This document shows positions 27,636 through 34,630 of a DNA stretch of 42,307 bases, piece after piece (positions within the stretch are counted from its first letter, which is position 1; each line of letters starts with the position of its first letter). Made by a program: the position numbers and the translations under genes. Under the pieces are notes generated by a model. It ran no database searches, had not been told where the DNA came from, and worked only from the letters and a program-made list of their open reading frames with translations. The stretch is from a virus. The stretch is from the IMG/VR virus record IMGVR_UViG_3300010389_000039, positions 1-42,307 of that record; one strand, written 5' to 3'.

Positions 27636-28667
27636 ATGTTTGAGTATTTTTACAATGAGGTTCTAAGAAGGACTGTTATTGCCTTTGGAACTTTGTTCAA
27701 CAACATCACTATCAAACATACTGACAGTAACGACAATACTGTAAGTGTGATGAAAGTTCCTTTGGCATATGGTCCAACTCAGAAATTTTTGGCACGTCTT
27801 GAGCAGCAACCAAATTTAAATAAACCAACATCTTTGTCTCTTCCAAGGATGTCATTTGAATTTACTGGTTTGACGTATGATCCTTCAAGGAAGGTTTCAC
27901 AAACACAAACATTTTTGTCAAAAAAAGTAGGTTCTTCACAAACGATTAAAAAGGCATATATGCCTGTGCCTTATAACATGGATTTTGAACTTAGTATTAT
28001 GACTAAGTTAAACGACGATGCTCTACAAATTGTAGAGCAAATTCTTCCATATTTTCAACCATCATATAATGTTACTGTAACTTTAGTGGGTGAGATTAAC
28101 GAAAAAAGAGATATTCCAATTATATTAGATTCTATAACTTTTACCGATGATTATGAGGGTGATTTTTCTACAAGAAGAGCACTGATCTATAATTTGAAAT
28201 TTACAGCAAAAACTTACCTGTTCGGTCCTGTTCCTGATCAAACAACTGGTGTTATCAAAAAGGCTACTCTTAATTATATGACTAACTTGGATACTAAGAA
28301 TCCAAAAAGAGAACTTCGTTACAGTGTAACACCAAGAGCAACAGTTAATTATGTTGGTGATGCATCAGCATATCTCGATGAAGACATTGATATAACTGAA
28401 ACCACTCTGACTCTAACGGATACTGCTCCATTTAGCGCAGAGACTTATGTTACTATTAACGATGAAGAGTTGTACATTGAATCTATTGAAGGCAACAATA
28501 TTAAAGTTCAAAGAGGTAAAGATGGAACTACTGCTGTTGCACACGTTAAGGGATCTGGTGTAAATATACTAGATGCTGCTGATGATGCTCTCATTGAAGT
28601 TGGGGACGACTTTGGATTCAATGAGACCATATCTTTCTTCCAAAACTTTGATGGTGACATGTCATGA
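27636..28667 (+). CDS. 15: gp15 tail terminator / sheath stabiliser with C-terminal extension
   Basis: The product has 343 residues, against 272 in T4 gp15, the hexameric ring that caps tail tube and sheath and joins the neck. Family marks: start MFEYFYNEVLRRTVIAFGTL (T4 begins MFGYFYN), VPLAYGPTQKFLARLEQQPN, and the highly conserved QIVEQILPYFQPSYNVT (about residues 131-147; T4 has QIVEQILPYFQPHFN), then EKRDIPIILDSI and a RRALIYNLKF strand. Residues about 240-315 form an added module (TINDEELYIESIEGNNIKVQ, RGKDGTTAVAH) that resembles modules in gp7 and the 2645-residue protein. The stop overlaps the gp16 start (ATGA). A 21-base near-perfect palindrome lies inside the conserved segment. Confidence 0.95.
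   Translation: MFEYFYNEVLRRTVIAFGTLFNNITIKHTDSNDNTVSVMKVPLAYGPTQKFLARLEQQPNLNKPTSLSLPRMSFEFTGLTYDPSRKVSQTQTFLSKKVGSSQTIKKAYMPVPYNMDFELSIMTKLNDDALQIVEQILPYFQPSYNVTVTLVGEINEKRDIPIILDSITFTDDYEGDFSTRRALIYNLKFTAKTYLFGPVPDQTTGVIKKATLNYMTNLDTKNPKRELRYSVTPRATVNYVGDASAYLDEDIDITETTLTLTDTAPFSAETYVTINDEELYIESIEGNNIKVQRGKDGTTAVAHVKGSGVNILDAADDALIEVGDDFGFNETISFFQNFDGDMS
28019..28039 (+). repeat. 21-base palindrome in gp15
   Basis: TGCTCTACAA (28,019-28,028) and TTGTAGAGCA (28,030-28,039) are exact reverse complements around a single base. It lies in the codons for DALQIVEQ, a conserved protein segment, so protein constraint explains part but not all of the symmetry. Confidence 0.8.
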
Positions 28668-29083
28668 AATTTGAAGAACTAGACGAGACATTTGATGTTG
28701 CTAGTGACATCGTAAAAAGCACAAACGAAGCAAAGATTGTAAAACCTCCTGCTGATAGAGATAAAAGTGAGGTGAGAAAAGATTATGAATATACAAGAGG
28801 CAATCTTTATAGCATAATTGAAAAGGGTCAAGAGGCAATCAATGGAATCATTGAACTGGCACAAGAAAGTGAAATGCCTAGAGCATATGAAGTTGCTGGT
28901 CAGTTGATTAAAAGTGTCTCTGATGCCACTGACAAATTAATGGATCTTCAAAAGAAATTAAAGGATGTAGAAGAAGAGTCTGTATCAAAAGGTCCTACTA
29001 ATGTGACAAATGCATTATTTGTTGGTTCAACTGCCGATTTAACCAAGATGTTAAAAGACGCGCAAAAAAGTCAAAATAAATAG
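28664..29083 (+). CDS. 16: gp16 terminase small subunit
   Basis: The product has 139 residues, against 164 in T4 gp16, which regulates the packaging motor and helps recognise DNA. The central helical hairpin is visible: DYEYTRGNLYSIIEKGQEAI (about residues 40-60), then LAQESEMPRAYEVAGQLIKS (about 65-84) and DKLMDLQKKLKDVEE. T4 has DYGVVRRN and NADSPRHMEVFATLMGQMT at equivalent places. The C-terminal NALFVGSTADLTKML matches T4 NATVFMGSPTELM. The ATG overlaps the gp15 stop (ATGA). Unusually, the large subunit gp17 is not adjacent: it starts 5.5 kb downstream. Confidence 0.93.
   Translation: MKFEELDETFDVASDIVKSTNEAKIVKPPADRDKSEVRKDYEYTRGNLYSIIEKGQEAINGIIELAQESEMPRAYEVAGQLIKSVSDATDKLMDLQKKLKDVEEESVSKGPTNVTNALFVGSTADLTKMLKDAQKSQNK
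29075..29082 (+). promoter_or_regulatory. Candidate late promoter (AATAAATA) before the fibre-like gene
   Basis: AATAAATA overlaps the end of gp16 and ends 12 bases before the next ATG (29,095). It is one base from the T4 late consensus. The leader would be very short. Confidence 0.4.
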
Positions 29084-29094
29084 ATAAAACTGTA

Positions 29095-31218
29095 ATGAAA
29101 ATGCCCGAAGAGCATAATAACGAATTACCATCTATTGAGGATATCGTAGGGCAGATCGAAGAACTTCCTTCGGTTGATGAATTTATTGAGATGGAAGAAG
29201 AGAAAGTAGAAGAAGAAACACAGATAATTGATGATGCCGAGGGACAACCAAAAATTGAAGTAACTGACGTTATTCAAGCACCCGAATGGGGTGAAGTTTT
29301 GCGTTTGATTAATGATGTACGAGAAAGCATTCCAGAAATACCTGAGATCAAAACATATGACAAAGAACTTGAAGCAATTTGTGAAATTATTGATAATGTA
29401 AGAGAATCAATTCCTGTCGTCCCAGAAGTAAGATATTATGAGGAAGAACTTGAAACGATTAGAGAATCGGTTCAGTCAGTCAAAGATTCGATTCCAACTT
29501 TTCCTACTTGGATTGAAAAAGTAAGCGAAGTTCCAGACTTTACTTGGGTTGGACAAACTTTCAATACGGTTGATGAAAGATTTAAATCAATCAAAGATTG
29601 TGTAGAGACACTTTCATCTCGTATTGAAGATGAATTAAATAGAATTCAAGAAGAAAAAGATACTTTTGTTTTTGAATCAAAAATAGATTTTAAAAGCGTA
29701 CATGACAGAGTAAGTTCTCTCAAAGATCAAATTTATGATCAACTGAAAGAACAATCTGATATCATTTGGAAGTTACAAAAGAAACTCAAAGAGAATCAAA
29801 AAGAATTTGAAATTGTAATTACTGATCAAATAGAAAATAAAATAGATCATTTAGAAGAAGTAACTGCTGAAACTACAAAACGACTTCAAACTTCTTTGAA
29901 TGAAAAGTTTGAATCTATTGGAAATAAACTCGATGAAGAGGTAGACTCACTCAAAACAAAACTCAGTGATCTCCCTAAACCAAAATATTATGAGGAAGAA
30001 CTCAATAAAATTAGAAAGGAACTCAAAAATTTCGAGAGTCTGAGAGAAATTGTTGAACAGATTCAGGTAAGACAAGAGAAGGTAGAAAATCTACAAGAGA
30101 ATTATCTTCTCAATGAACCACCTGAGGAATCTGAAAGCATTGGTTCTGGTCAAGATCCACTCACTCCGATGGATCAAAATTTTGCTACTCTAAAAGATCT
30201 TGCAAGTCATTACAGAATCTTCATCAATCGTATCCAAACCCAACTCTCAACGATGGGTGGCGGTGGTGCTGGATTTGTCAAAGATCTTGATGACGTTGAA
30301 ATTAATGATTCTGATTTGCAGAACCAAGATGTTCTTAATTATGATATTCTCACAGGAAAATGGAGGAATGGTAGACAAGCTGTTGGTGCTGCTGGTACGT
30401 GGGCAGTAACAGATGTTGGCATTAATACAACTAAGTCAGTTGGTATTGCGACAACTTCTGCAAAATCAGGAGTTTCTCTATATGTTGTTGGTGATGCAGA
30501 AGTAACTGGAAATATTTCTGTTGCAGGAACAATCACTTATGATGACGTAACAAATGTAGACTCCCTTGGAATTGTCACCGCGAGAACTGGTATTGATGTT
30601 TTAGCAGGTGGTATCAATGCAACTGGAGTTTCTACATTTAATGCTGGTATTGGAACAATCCATATGGGCATCGGTGCCACAACACTTTTAGTTGATGGTG
30701 ATGCTAGAGTAACAGGAATACTTACAGTTGGCACAGCATCCATTACCATTGATGGAGATAATGATAGGATTATTATTGGAGATGAAGATGATGTTGTAAT
30801 CAATAAGTCAAGTATTGCAATAGAAGGAACAAAAATAGATGGAGGTGGTAACGCTAACTTTACTGGAATTGTCACGGCATTATCCATTGATTTGTCGGCG
30901 GGTAGTTATTTCTCTGGTATAACGACAACTACAACAACCACTGGTACTTCTGTGGCTAGTATTCCTTATGTAACGTATAGATCTGCTTCATATCAAATAC
31001 AATCGACAGAGGGATCAAAATATCAATCAACTAATATACAAGTGATTCACGATGGAACAGATGTTTATATGACAGAATATGGAAAGTTAGAAACTTCAAG
31101 TGGAATAGCAACATTTGGTGCAACTCTTCAACCTGGTGGATCATTAGAATTGCTTGCATATGCTGCTAGTTCTTCATCAACAACGCATAAAGTGCTTTAT
31201 ACAGCAATAAAAGTCTAA
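29095..31218 (+). CDS. Coiled-coil fibre-like virion protein
   Basis: The product has 707 residues. Residues 1-65 are very acidic. Residues about 74-137 hold two to three units of about 27 residues around RESIPEIPEI, RESIPVVPEV and DSIPTFPTW, with YYEEEL-type links; a related LPKPKYYEEELNKI comes near 293. Residues about 150-340 are a long predicted coiled coil. After a glycine-rich hinge (STMGGGGAG) the C-terminal half has YVVGDAEVTGNISVAGTITY and DVTNVDSLGIVTARTGI, peptides typical of marine T4-like phage fibres (from memory). The last ~85 residues carry an IHDGTDVYMTEYG module shared with gp7. It is likely a trimeric fibre or whisker-like virion protein between the terminase genes. An ATG at 29,101 is an alternative start. 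Confidence 0.75.
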   Translation: MKMPEEHNNELPSIEDIVGQIEELPSVDEFIEMEEEKVEEETQIIDDAEGQPKIEVTDVIQAPEWGEVLRLINDVRESIPEIPEIKTYDKELEAICEIIDNVRESIPVVPEVRYYEEELETIRESVQSVKDSIPTFPTWIEKVSEVPDFTWVGQTFNTVDERFKSIKDCVETLSSRIEDELNRIQEEKDTFVFESKIDFKSVHDRVSSLKDQIYDQLKEQSDIIWKLQKKLKENQKEFEIVITDQIENKIDHLEEVTAETTKRLQTSLNEKFESIGNKLDEEVDSLKTKLSDLPKPKYYEEELNKIRKELKNFESLREIVEQIQVRQEKVENLQENYLLNEPPEESESIGSGQDPLTPMDQNFATLKDLASHYRIFINRIQTQLSTMGGGGAGFVKDLDDVEINDSDLQNQDVLNYDILTGKWRNGRQAVGAAGTWAVTDVGINTTKSVGIATTSAKSGVSLYVVGDAEVTGNISVAGTITYDDVTNVDSLGIVTARTGIDVLAGGINATGVSTFNAGIGTIHMGIGATTLLVDGDARVTGILTVGTASITIDGDNDRIIIGDEDDVVINKSSIAIEGTKIDGGGNANFTGIVTALSIDLSAGSYFSGITTTTTTTGTSVASIPYVTYRSASYQIQSTEGSKYQSTNIQVIHDGTDVYMTEYGKLETSSGIATFGATLQPGGSLELLAYAASSSSTTHKVLYTAIKV
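29320..29510 (+). repeat. RESIP repeats at the N-terminus of the fibre-like protein
   Basis: The peptides RESIPEIPEI (residue 76), RESIPVVPEV (103) and DSIPTFPTW (131) recur about every 27-28 residues, linked by E/D-rich helices ending in YDKELEAI or YYEEELETI. The units resemble short helix-proline-hinge segments of a rod. Confidence 0.8.
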
Positions 31219-31222
31219 ATAG
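31215..31222 (+). promoter_or_regulatory. Candidate late promoter (CTAAATAG) before the modular Lys/Cys-rich gene
   Basis: CTAAATAG overlaps the stop of the fibre-like gene and ends 20 bases before the ATG at 31,243. A purine-rich AGAAAGAGGA (31,221-31,230) may serve as ribosome site, with long spacing. The motif suggests that the island's second half has its own late transcript. Confidence 0.5.
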
Positions 31223-31242
31223 AAAGAGGATACCTTTTACAT

Positions 31243-32319
31243 ATGGCAAGCAAGAGCGGAGACTCATCTTTGCGTGATTGGTTCAGTAAGAGTAAGTCTT
31301 CTGACGGTAAACCTGGTTGGGTTCAACTTGGTGGTAAATATGCTGGAAAACCTTGTGCTAGGCAACCAGGACAAACTACCAAACCAAAATGTGGTTCTAG
31401 TAAAATGAAACGTGCTCTTTCTAAAGATGAGGAAGAGGCAGCATTCCGTCGTAAGAATCGTAAAGATCCAAATCCAAATCGTTCAGGGAAGGCAATTAAC
31501 GTGAAAACTGAGGAAACTGTAAACGAAGCAAAAGGCGAAAAGGACGCTTGTTATCATAAGGTCAAGTCACGTTATAAGGTATGGCCTTCTGCATACGCCT
31601 CTGGTGCCCTTGTAAAGTGCCGTAAGGTTGGTGCTTCTAATTGGGGTAATAGTACTAAGAAAGAGGGGTTTACGCCCTCACAGATTGCTGCTCTGGAAGC
31701 AATTGATGCCATTGAAATCAATGAAGCAGGTAAGAAGTGCTGGAAGGGTTATAAGAAGGTAGGCACGCAGAAACTCTTCGGTAAGACCTACAACCGCTGC
31801 GAAAAAGAGGAGGTTGAAAATGGATCTGGACAAGCAAATAGTTCACCTATCACTGAGGCTGTTACTGTACCCCGTGAAAATGGTCAGTTGATGAGAGTCT
31901 TCCTCACCTTTAGAGGAAAATTCTACATGGTTCAACTGTTCTTCCCATCACTTAAAACCCCAACGAAACAGGAAGTTACTGACGCTGTTCAGAAACTTTA
32001 TCCTGATGCTCGTGTAACTCAATACATAAAAGCAACAGTTGATTCAAATCAACCACTTATTAGAGTCAATGAGGCAGCAGCCTGGACAAGAAAGGAAGGT
32101 AAAAATAAAGAAGGTGGACTCAACGAAAAAGGACGTAAGTCCTATGAGCGAGAGAATCCTGGTTCTGATCTCAAAGCACCTTCTAAAAAAGTCGGCAATC
32201 CTCGTCGTGCATCATTCTGTGCAAGAATGAAGGGTATGAAGAAGAAACTGACCTCAAAGAAAACTGCATCTGATCCAGATAGCAGAATTAATAAAAGTTT
32301 GAGAGCTTGGAATTGCTGA
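31243..32319 (+). CDS. Modular Lys/Cys-rich protein with repeated [I/V]-x-E-A junctions; candidate internal head protein precursor
   Basis: The product has 358 residues, strongly basic, with about a dozen Cys. At least five segments are visible: (1) residues 1-92 (SLRDWFSKSKSSDGKPGWVQ, KPCARQPGQTTKPKCGSSK); (2) 96-158 (CYHKVKSRYKVWPSAYASGA); (3) 162-200 (KKCWKGYKKVGTQKLFGKTY); (4) 206-274, related to the next gene; (5) 278-358 (AWTRKEGK, GGLNEKGRKSYERENPGSDL), which resembles, from memory, the family DUF6321. Segments are separated by VNE-A (95/96), INE-A (161/162), ITE-A (205/206) and VNE-A (277/278). T4 prohead protease gp21 cuts after (L/I)-x-E, for example LTE-A in gp23, so processing is plausible but unproven. 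No enzyme motif is seen. A DNA-associated internal capsid protein is the favoured but uncertain idea; related modules occur as unknown proteins in other marine phages. Confidence 0.7.
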   Translation: MASKSGDSSLRDWFSKSKSSDGKPGWVQLGGKYAGKPCARQPGQTTKPKCGSSKMKRALSKDEEEAAFRRKNRKDPNPNRSGKAINVKTEETVNEAKGEKDACYHKVKSRYKVWPSAYASGALVKCRKVGASNWGNSTKKEGFTPSQIAALEAIDAIEINEAGKKCWKGYKKVGTQKLFGKTYNRCEKEEVENGSGQANSSPITEAVTVPRENGQLMRVFLTFRGKFYMVQLFFPSLKTPTKQEVTDAVQKLYPDARVTQYIKATVDSNQPLIRVNEAAAWTRKEGKNKEGGLNEKGRKSYERENPGSDLKAPSKKVGNPRRASFCARMKGMKKKLTSKKTASDPDSRINKSLRAWNC

Positions 32320-32320
32320 T

Positions 32321-32650
32321 ATGAAAAGTTTTAAACAGTTTCTTTCCGAGAGCGTAACTATTCACGGCGACTTCAACGGAACTCTTAATGTTGGAGCAGA
32401 TCCAGTTCGTCAGGAAGTCGAAGAACAAAACCAGTATGTTGCTGATGTAGTTTGGATGGGTAGTATCTATAGAATGAAACTTGAGAGAAAAGAGTCGCTG
32501 AGACTTCCATCAACTCAAGAACTGGCAGAACAACTTCAAAGAGAATATCCTGGTGCGATTGTTCAAAGAATTTATCCTGTGGAACCAAAACCAGAGGTTA
32601 AAATTACAGACGTAAAAAGATATCATCCAGGAAAGTTAAATTGGGAATAA
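32321..32650 (+). CDS. Small protein with capsid-targeting-like N-terminus, paralogue of a module in the preceding gene
   Basis: The product has 109 residues. It begins MKSFKQFLSESVTI. T4 internal protein III begins MKTYQEFIAEA, a capsid-targeting sequence cut by gp21 after FIAE; here FLSE-S fits the (L/I)-x-E rule. Residues 47-84 (G-x-x-Y-x-x-x-L, P-S-T-Q-E-L, YPGAIVQRI) align with residues 225-262 of the preceding protein with one single-residue gap and about 12 identities. The site itself also aligns (LSESVTI with ITEAVTV). The start is ATG at 32,321, one base after the previous stop. It is probably packaged inside the head with cleavage by gp21; the function after cleavage is unknown. Confidence 0.7.
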   Translation: MKSFKQFLSESVTIHGDFNGTLNVGADPVRQEVEEQNQYVADVVWMGSIYRMKLERKESLRLPSTQELAEQLQREYPGAIVQRIYPVEPKPEVKITDVKRYHPGKLNWE

Positions 32651-32653
32651 ATT

Positions 32654-34018
32654 ATGGCTCAGTGGAATAAGAATACACAAGATTATCTAAACCAAGAAAG
32701 AACACTCCACGAAGTTTTCATGTGTGCCGATAGGTACGGCAATATTGGAAATTGTGGTGTATCAACTGGTTCAAGTGGTGGTGGATATGATGCATTTGGA
32801 CGTTCAAGGACATCTGAACCATTTACTCTTGCAGATTATTCTCATCAATACGGACTGAACGAAGAGATTTTAAGTAAGACAGTTGGATCTGGATCCACGG
32901 TTGAATATCTTCAAAACAAAGCAGCGGCATCTCTTGTAGTTGGCGTAGGTTCAACTGATTATGTGATACATCAATCAAGAATGTATCACCATTACATGCC
33001 AGGCAAATCCCAGTTTGCTTTGTCTAGTTTTAACTTTAATGATGTAAGAGAAAATACTGTAAAAAGAACAGGATACTTTGATGATAGAAATGGAGTATTT
33101 GTCCAGCAGGAAGGTGACGGAACAGTCTCTCTTGTAAGAAGGGACTATGTTTCTGGTATTGCATCAGATACTGTTGTTAATCAAAGCAGTTGGAATTTAG
33201 ACACTATGAACGGTGTTGGTATTTCCAGCGTCAGTCTTGATTTTACAAAGACACAACTTTTTGCAACTGATTTTCAATGGTTGGGTGTTGGTAGAATTCG
33301 TTGTGGATTTGTAATTGGTGGCAATTTAATCTACTGTCACGAGTTTAACCACTCTAATGTAGAGGAATATGTCTATTGGAGTCAACCATCACTTCCAATT
33401 CGTTGTGAAGTAAGAAATACAGATACGGCTGTTGGTGTTACATCCATGCAGCAGATTTGTTCTACTGTGCTAAGTGAGGGTGGATATGAAGAGAGTGGTT
33501 TTGAATTCTCTGTTGGAGTAACAAGTGCTATTTCTCTTCCTGGTTCTAATAGTGCTCCAAATCATATCAAATGTGTGATGGCAATCAGAGCAAAAGATAC
33601 TGTTAATGGATATCCAAATAGAACAACTATTAGACTTTCAGATTTAGAACTTCTTTCTACATCAGCACCCTGTAAGTTTGATGTATACAGAATGCCAAGT
33701 AGTTCAAATATCATTGGCGGAACTTGGATAGATTTTGATGGTGACTATTCTGGTGTCCAATATAATGTTGGTGTTGGAACAAACTTCAACTTAACCGACG
33801 CATATTCAAAATCAACTGGATATCTTGCTGCTAACAATCCATCAGGCAAACAAGCATCTGGTACAATAAATCTTTCTCCATCATCAGCAAAGAAATCATA
33901 TATTGCACAGAATATAGATAGTGATGATAGTAATATTTTTGCAATTGTTGTTCAAAACTTAACAGCAAATACTGCAAATGAAATTTATGTCTCCGTTCAG
34001 TGGAGAGAAACTCGTTAG
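32654..34018 (+). CDS. Virion-like structural protein of unknown function
   Basis: The product has 454 residues and is soluble, with no membrane segment. It is beta-rich with many aromatic motifs: YDAFGRSRTSEPFTLADYSH (about 45-64), SRMYHHYMPGKSQF (about 107-120), GYFDDRNGVFVQQEGDG, WLGVGRIRCGFVIGGNLIYC (about 214-233), HEFNHSNVEEYVYWSQPSLP and IRCEVRNTDTAVG. A related set of motifs recurs in structural or fibre-type proteins of several phage groups (from memory), but I cannot assign a name. It starts at ATG 32,654, three bases after the preceding stop, and is followed by the longest clean gap of the island. The likely role is in the head or tail exterior. Confidence 0.65.
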   Translation: MAQWNKNTQDYLNQERTLHEVFMCADRYGNIGNCGVSTGSSGGGYDAFGRSRTSEPFTLADYSHQYGLNEEILSKTVGSGSTVEYLQNKAAASLVVGVGSTDYVIHQSRMYHHYMPGKSQFALSSFNFNDVRENTVKRTGYFDDRNGVFVQQEGDGTVSLVRRDYVSGIASDTVVNQSSWNLDTMNGVGISSVSLDFTKTQLFATDFQWLGVGRIRCGFVIGGNLIYCHEFNHSNVEEYVYWSQPSLPIRCEVRNTDTAVGVTSMQQICSTVLSEGGYEESGFEFSVGVTSAISLPGSNSAPNHIKCVMAIRAKDTVNGYPNRTTIRLSDLELLSTSAPCKFDVYRMPSSSNIIGGTWIDFDGDYSGVQYNVGVGTNFNLTDAYSKSTGYLAANNPSGKQASGTINLSPSSAKKSYIAQNIDSDDSNIFAIVVQNLTANTANEIYVSVQWRETR

Positions 34019-34097
34019 TGTAGTAATCAACACAAACAAATTGTTAAGAGATAGTGTATCATATAGATACTATTATAACTCATAGCTCTGTGCCTGA
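34019..34097 (+). promoter_or_regulatory. Intergenic gap with a sigma70-like promoter candidate
   Basis: TTGTTA (34,041-34,046) and TAGATA (34,064-34,069) are separated by 17 bases, which fits a host sigma70-type promoter. No TAAATA late motif is present, unlike most other gaps here. An imperfect inverted repeat (ATAGTGTATC / GATACTATTAT) overlaps the -10 region at 34,051-34,076. The site would drive the membrane-protein gene and possibly gp17 earlier than the late genes. Confidence 0.4.
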
Positions 34098-34310
34098 ATG
34101 GATCCATCTATCATTGGTCTTTATTTTACATTATTAATCGTAGTATTAATGATTGCATACGCAGGTGTCGAAGGCACTCTGCGTGTTTTTGTTTTCCTTG
34201 ACTTACAGTTGCGCTATGCTTGGGTCAGGACTAGAATGTGGTTTATGGCGAGAAGGTTGAAAAAACAATTCAATCTACATCTATCCAACTACGAGAAACT
34301 AAAAAAATGA
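34098..34310 (+). CDS. Small single-span membrane protein
   Basis: The product has 70 residues. One hydrophobic segment (IIGLYFTLLIVVLMIAYAGV, residues about 5-24) is followed by a second weakly hydrophobic stretch (TLRVFVFLDLQLRYAW) and a basic tail (RTRMWFMARRLKKQF) that should face the cytoplasm. The size and shape fit small phage membrane proteins such as holin-like or lysis-accessory proteins, but nothing specific identifies it. The stop overlaps the next start (ATGA). The upstream gap has a sigma70-like promoter instead of a late motif. Small proteins of this type next to gp17 are known from marine T4-like phages. Confidence 0.65.
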   Translation: MDPSIIGLYFTLLIVVLMIAYAGVEGTLRVFVFLDLQLRYAWVRTRMWFMARRLKKQFNLHLSNYEKLKK

Positions 34311-34606
34311 GAGACCGAGAAGATAGAGAGTATTCTGATCTATCAATGAGTAGAGCAGAGTGTCCCAAGTGTGGTGCTGTTTGGATTAACGGACAACACT
34401 ATTGGTCTGGCACAGGCAAGAAAGGAGATGAGTTAGACCTTGCTGGACTTGTTTGCAATAAACAGGGCAATCACCAATGCATCAATCCTAGACGTGGTGA
34501 AGATGGTGGAGATACTTGGGAAAAAAGAATGGGAGATTTAGAAACTGGATTTGGATCTCTTCATGAGAGAATGACTGATATGTTCAAAAAAGACGAAGAT
34601 ATATAA
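34307..34606 (+). CDS. Zinc-ribbon-like protein of unknown function
   Basis: The product has 99 residues when started at ATG 34,307, which overlaps the upstream TGA (ATGA). I prefer this to the in-frame ATG at 34,238, which would add 23 residues overlapping the membrane-protein gene. Residues about 16-58 hold CPKCG, then QHYW, VC and HQC, giving four or five Cys/His ligands of a possible zinc site. The first residues (MRDREDREYSDLSM) are charged. The C-terminal part (TWEKRMGDLETGFGSLHERM) is helical. Conservation beside gp17 in related phages is remembered, but no function is known. It is too small for an enzyme; a packaging accessory or nucleic-acid-binding role is only a guess. Confidence 0.65.
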   Translation: MRDREDREYSDLSMSRAECPKCGAVWINGQHYWSGTGKKGDELDLAGLVCNKQGNHQCINPRRGEDGGDTWEKRMGDLETGFGSLHERMTDMFKKDEDI

Positions 34607-34630
34607 AGTATATCTCCAGGTGAATTTTAT

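Noticed and set aside
30537-30887. 116-codon open frame on the minus strand
   Set aside because: It is antisense to the fibre-like protein, with no independent evidence.
34238-34306. Upstream ATG extension of the zinc-ribbon protein
   Set aside because: The extra 23 residues overlap the membrane-protein gene out of frame; the ATGA overlap at 34,307 is the pattern used throughout this region.
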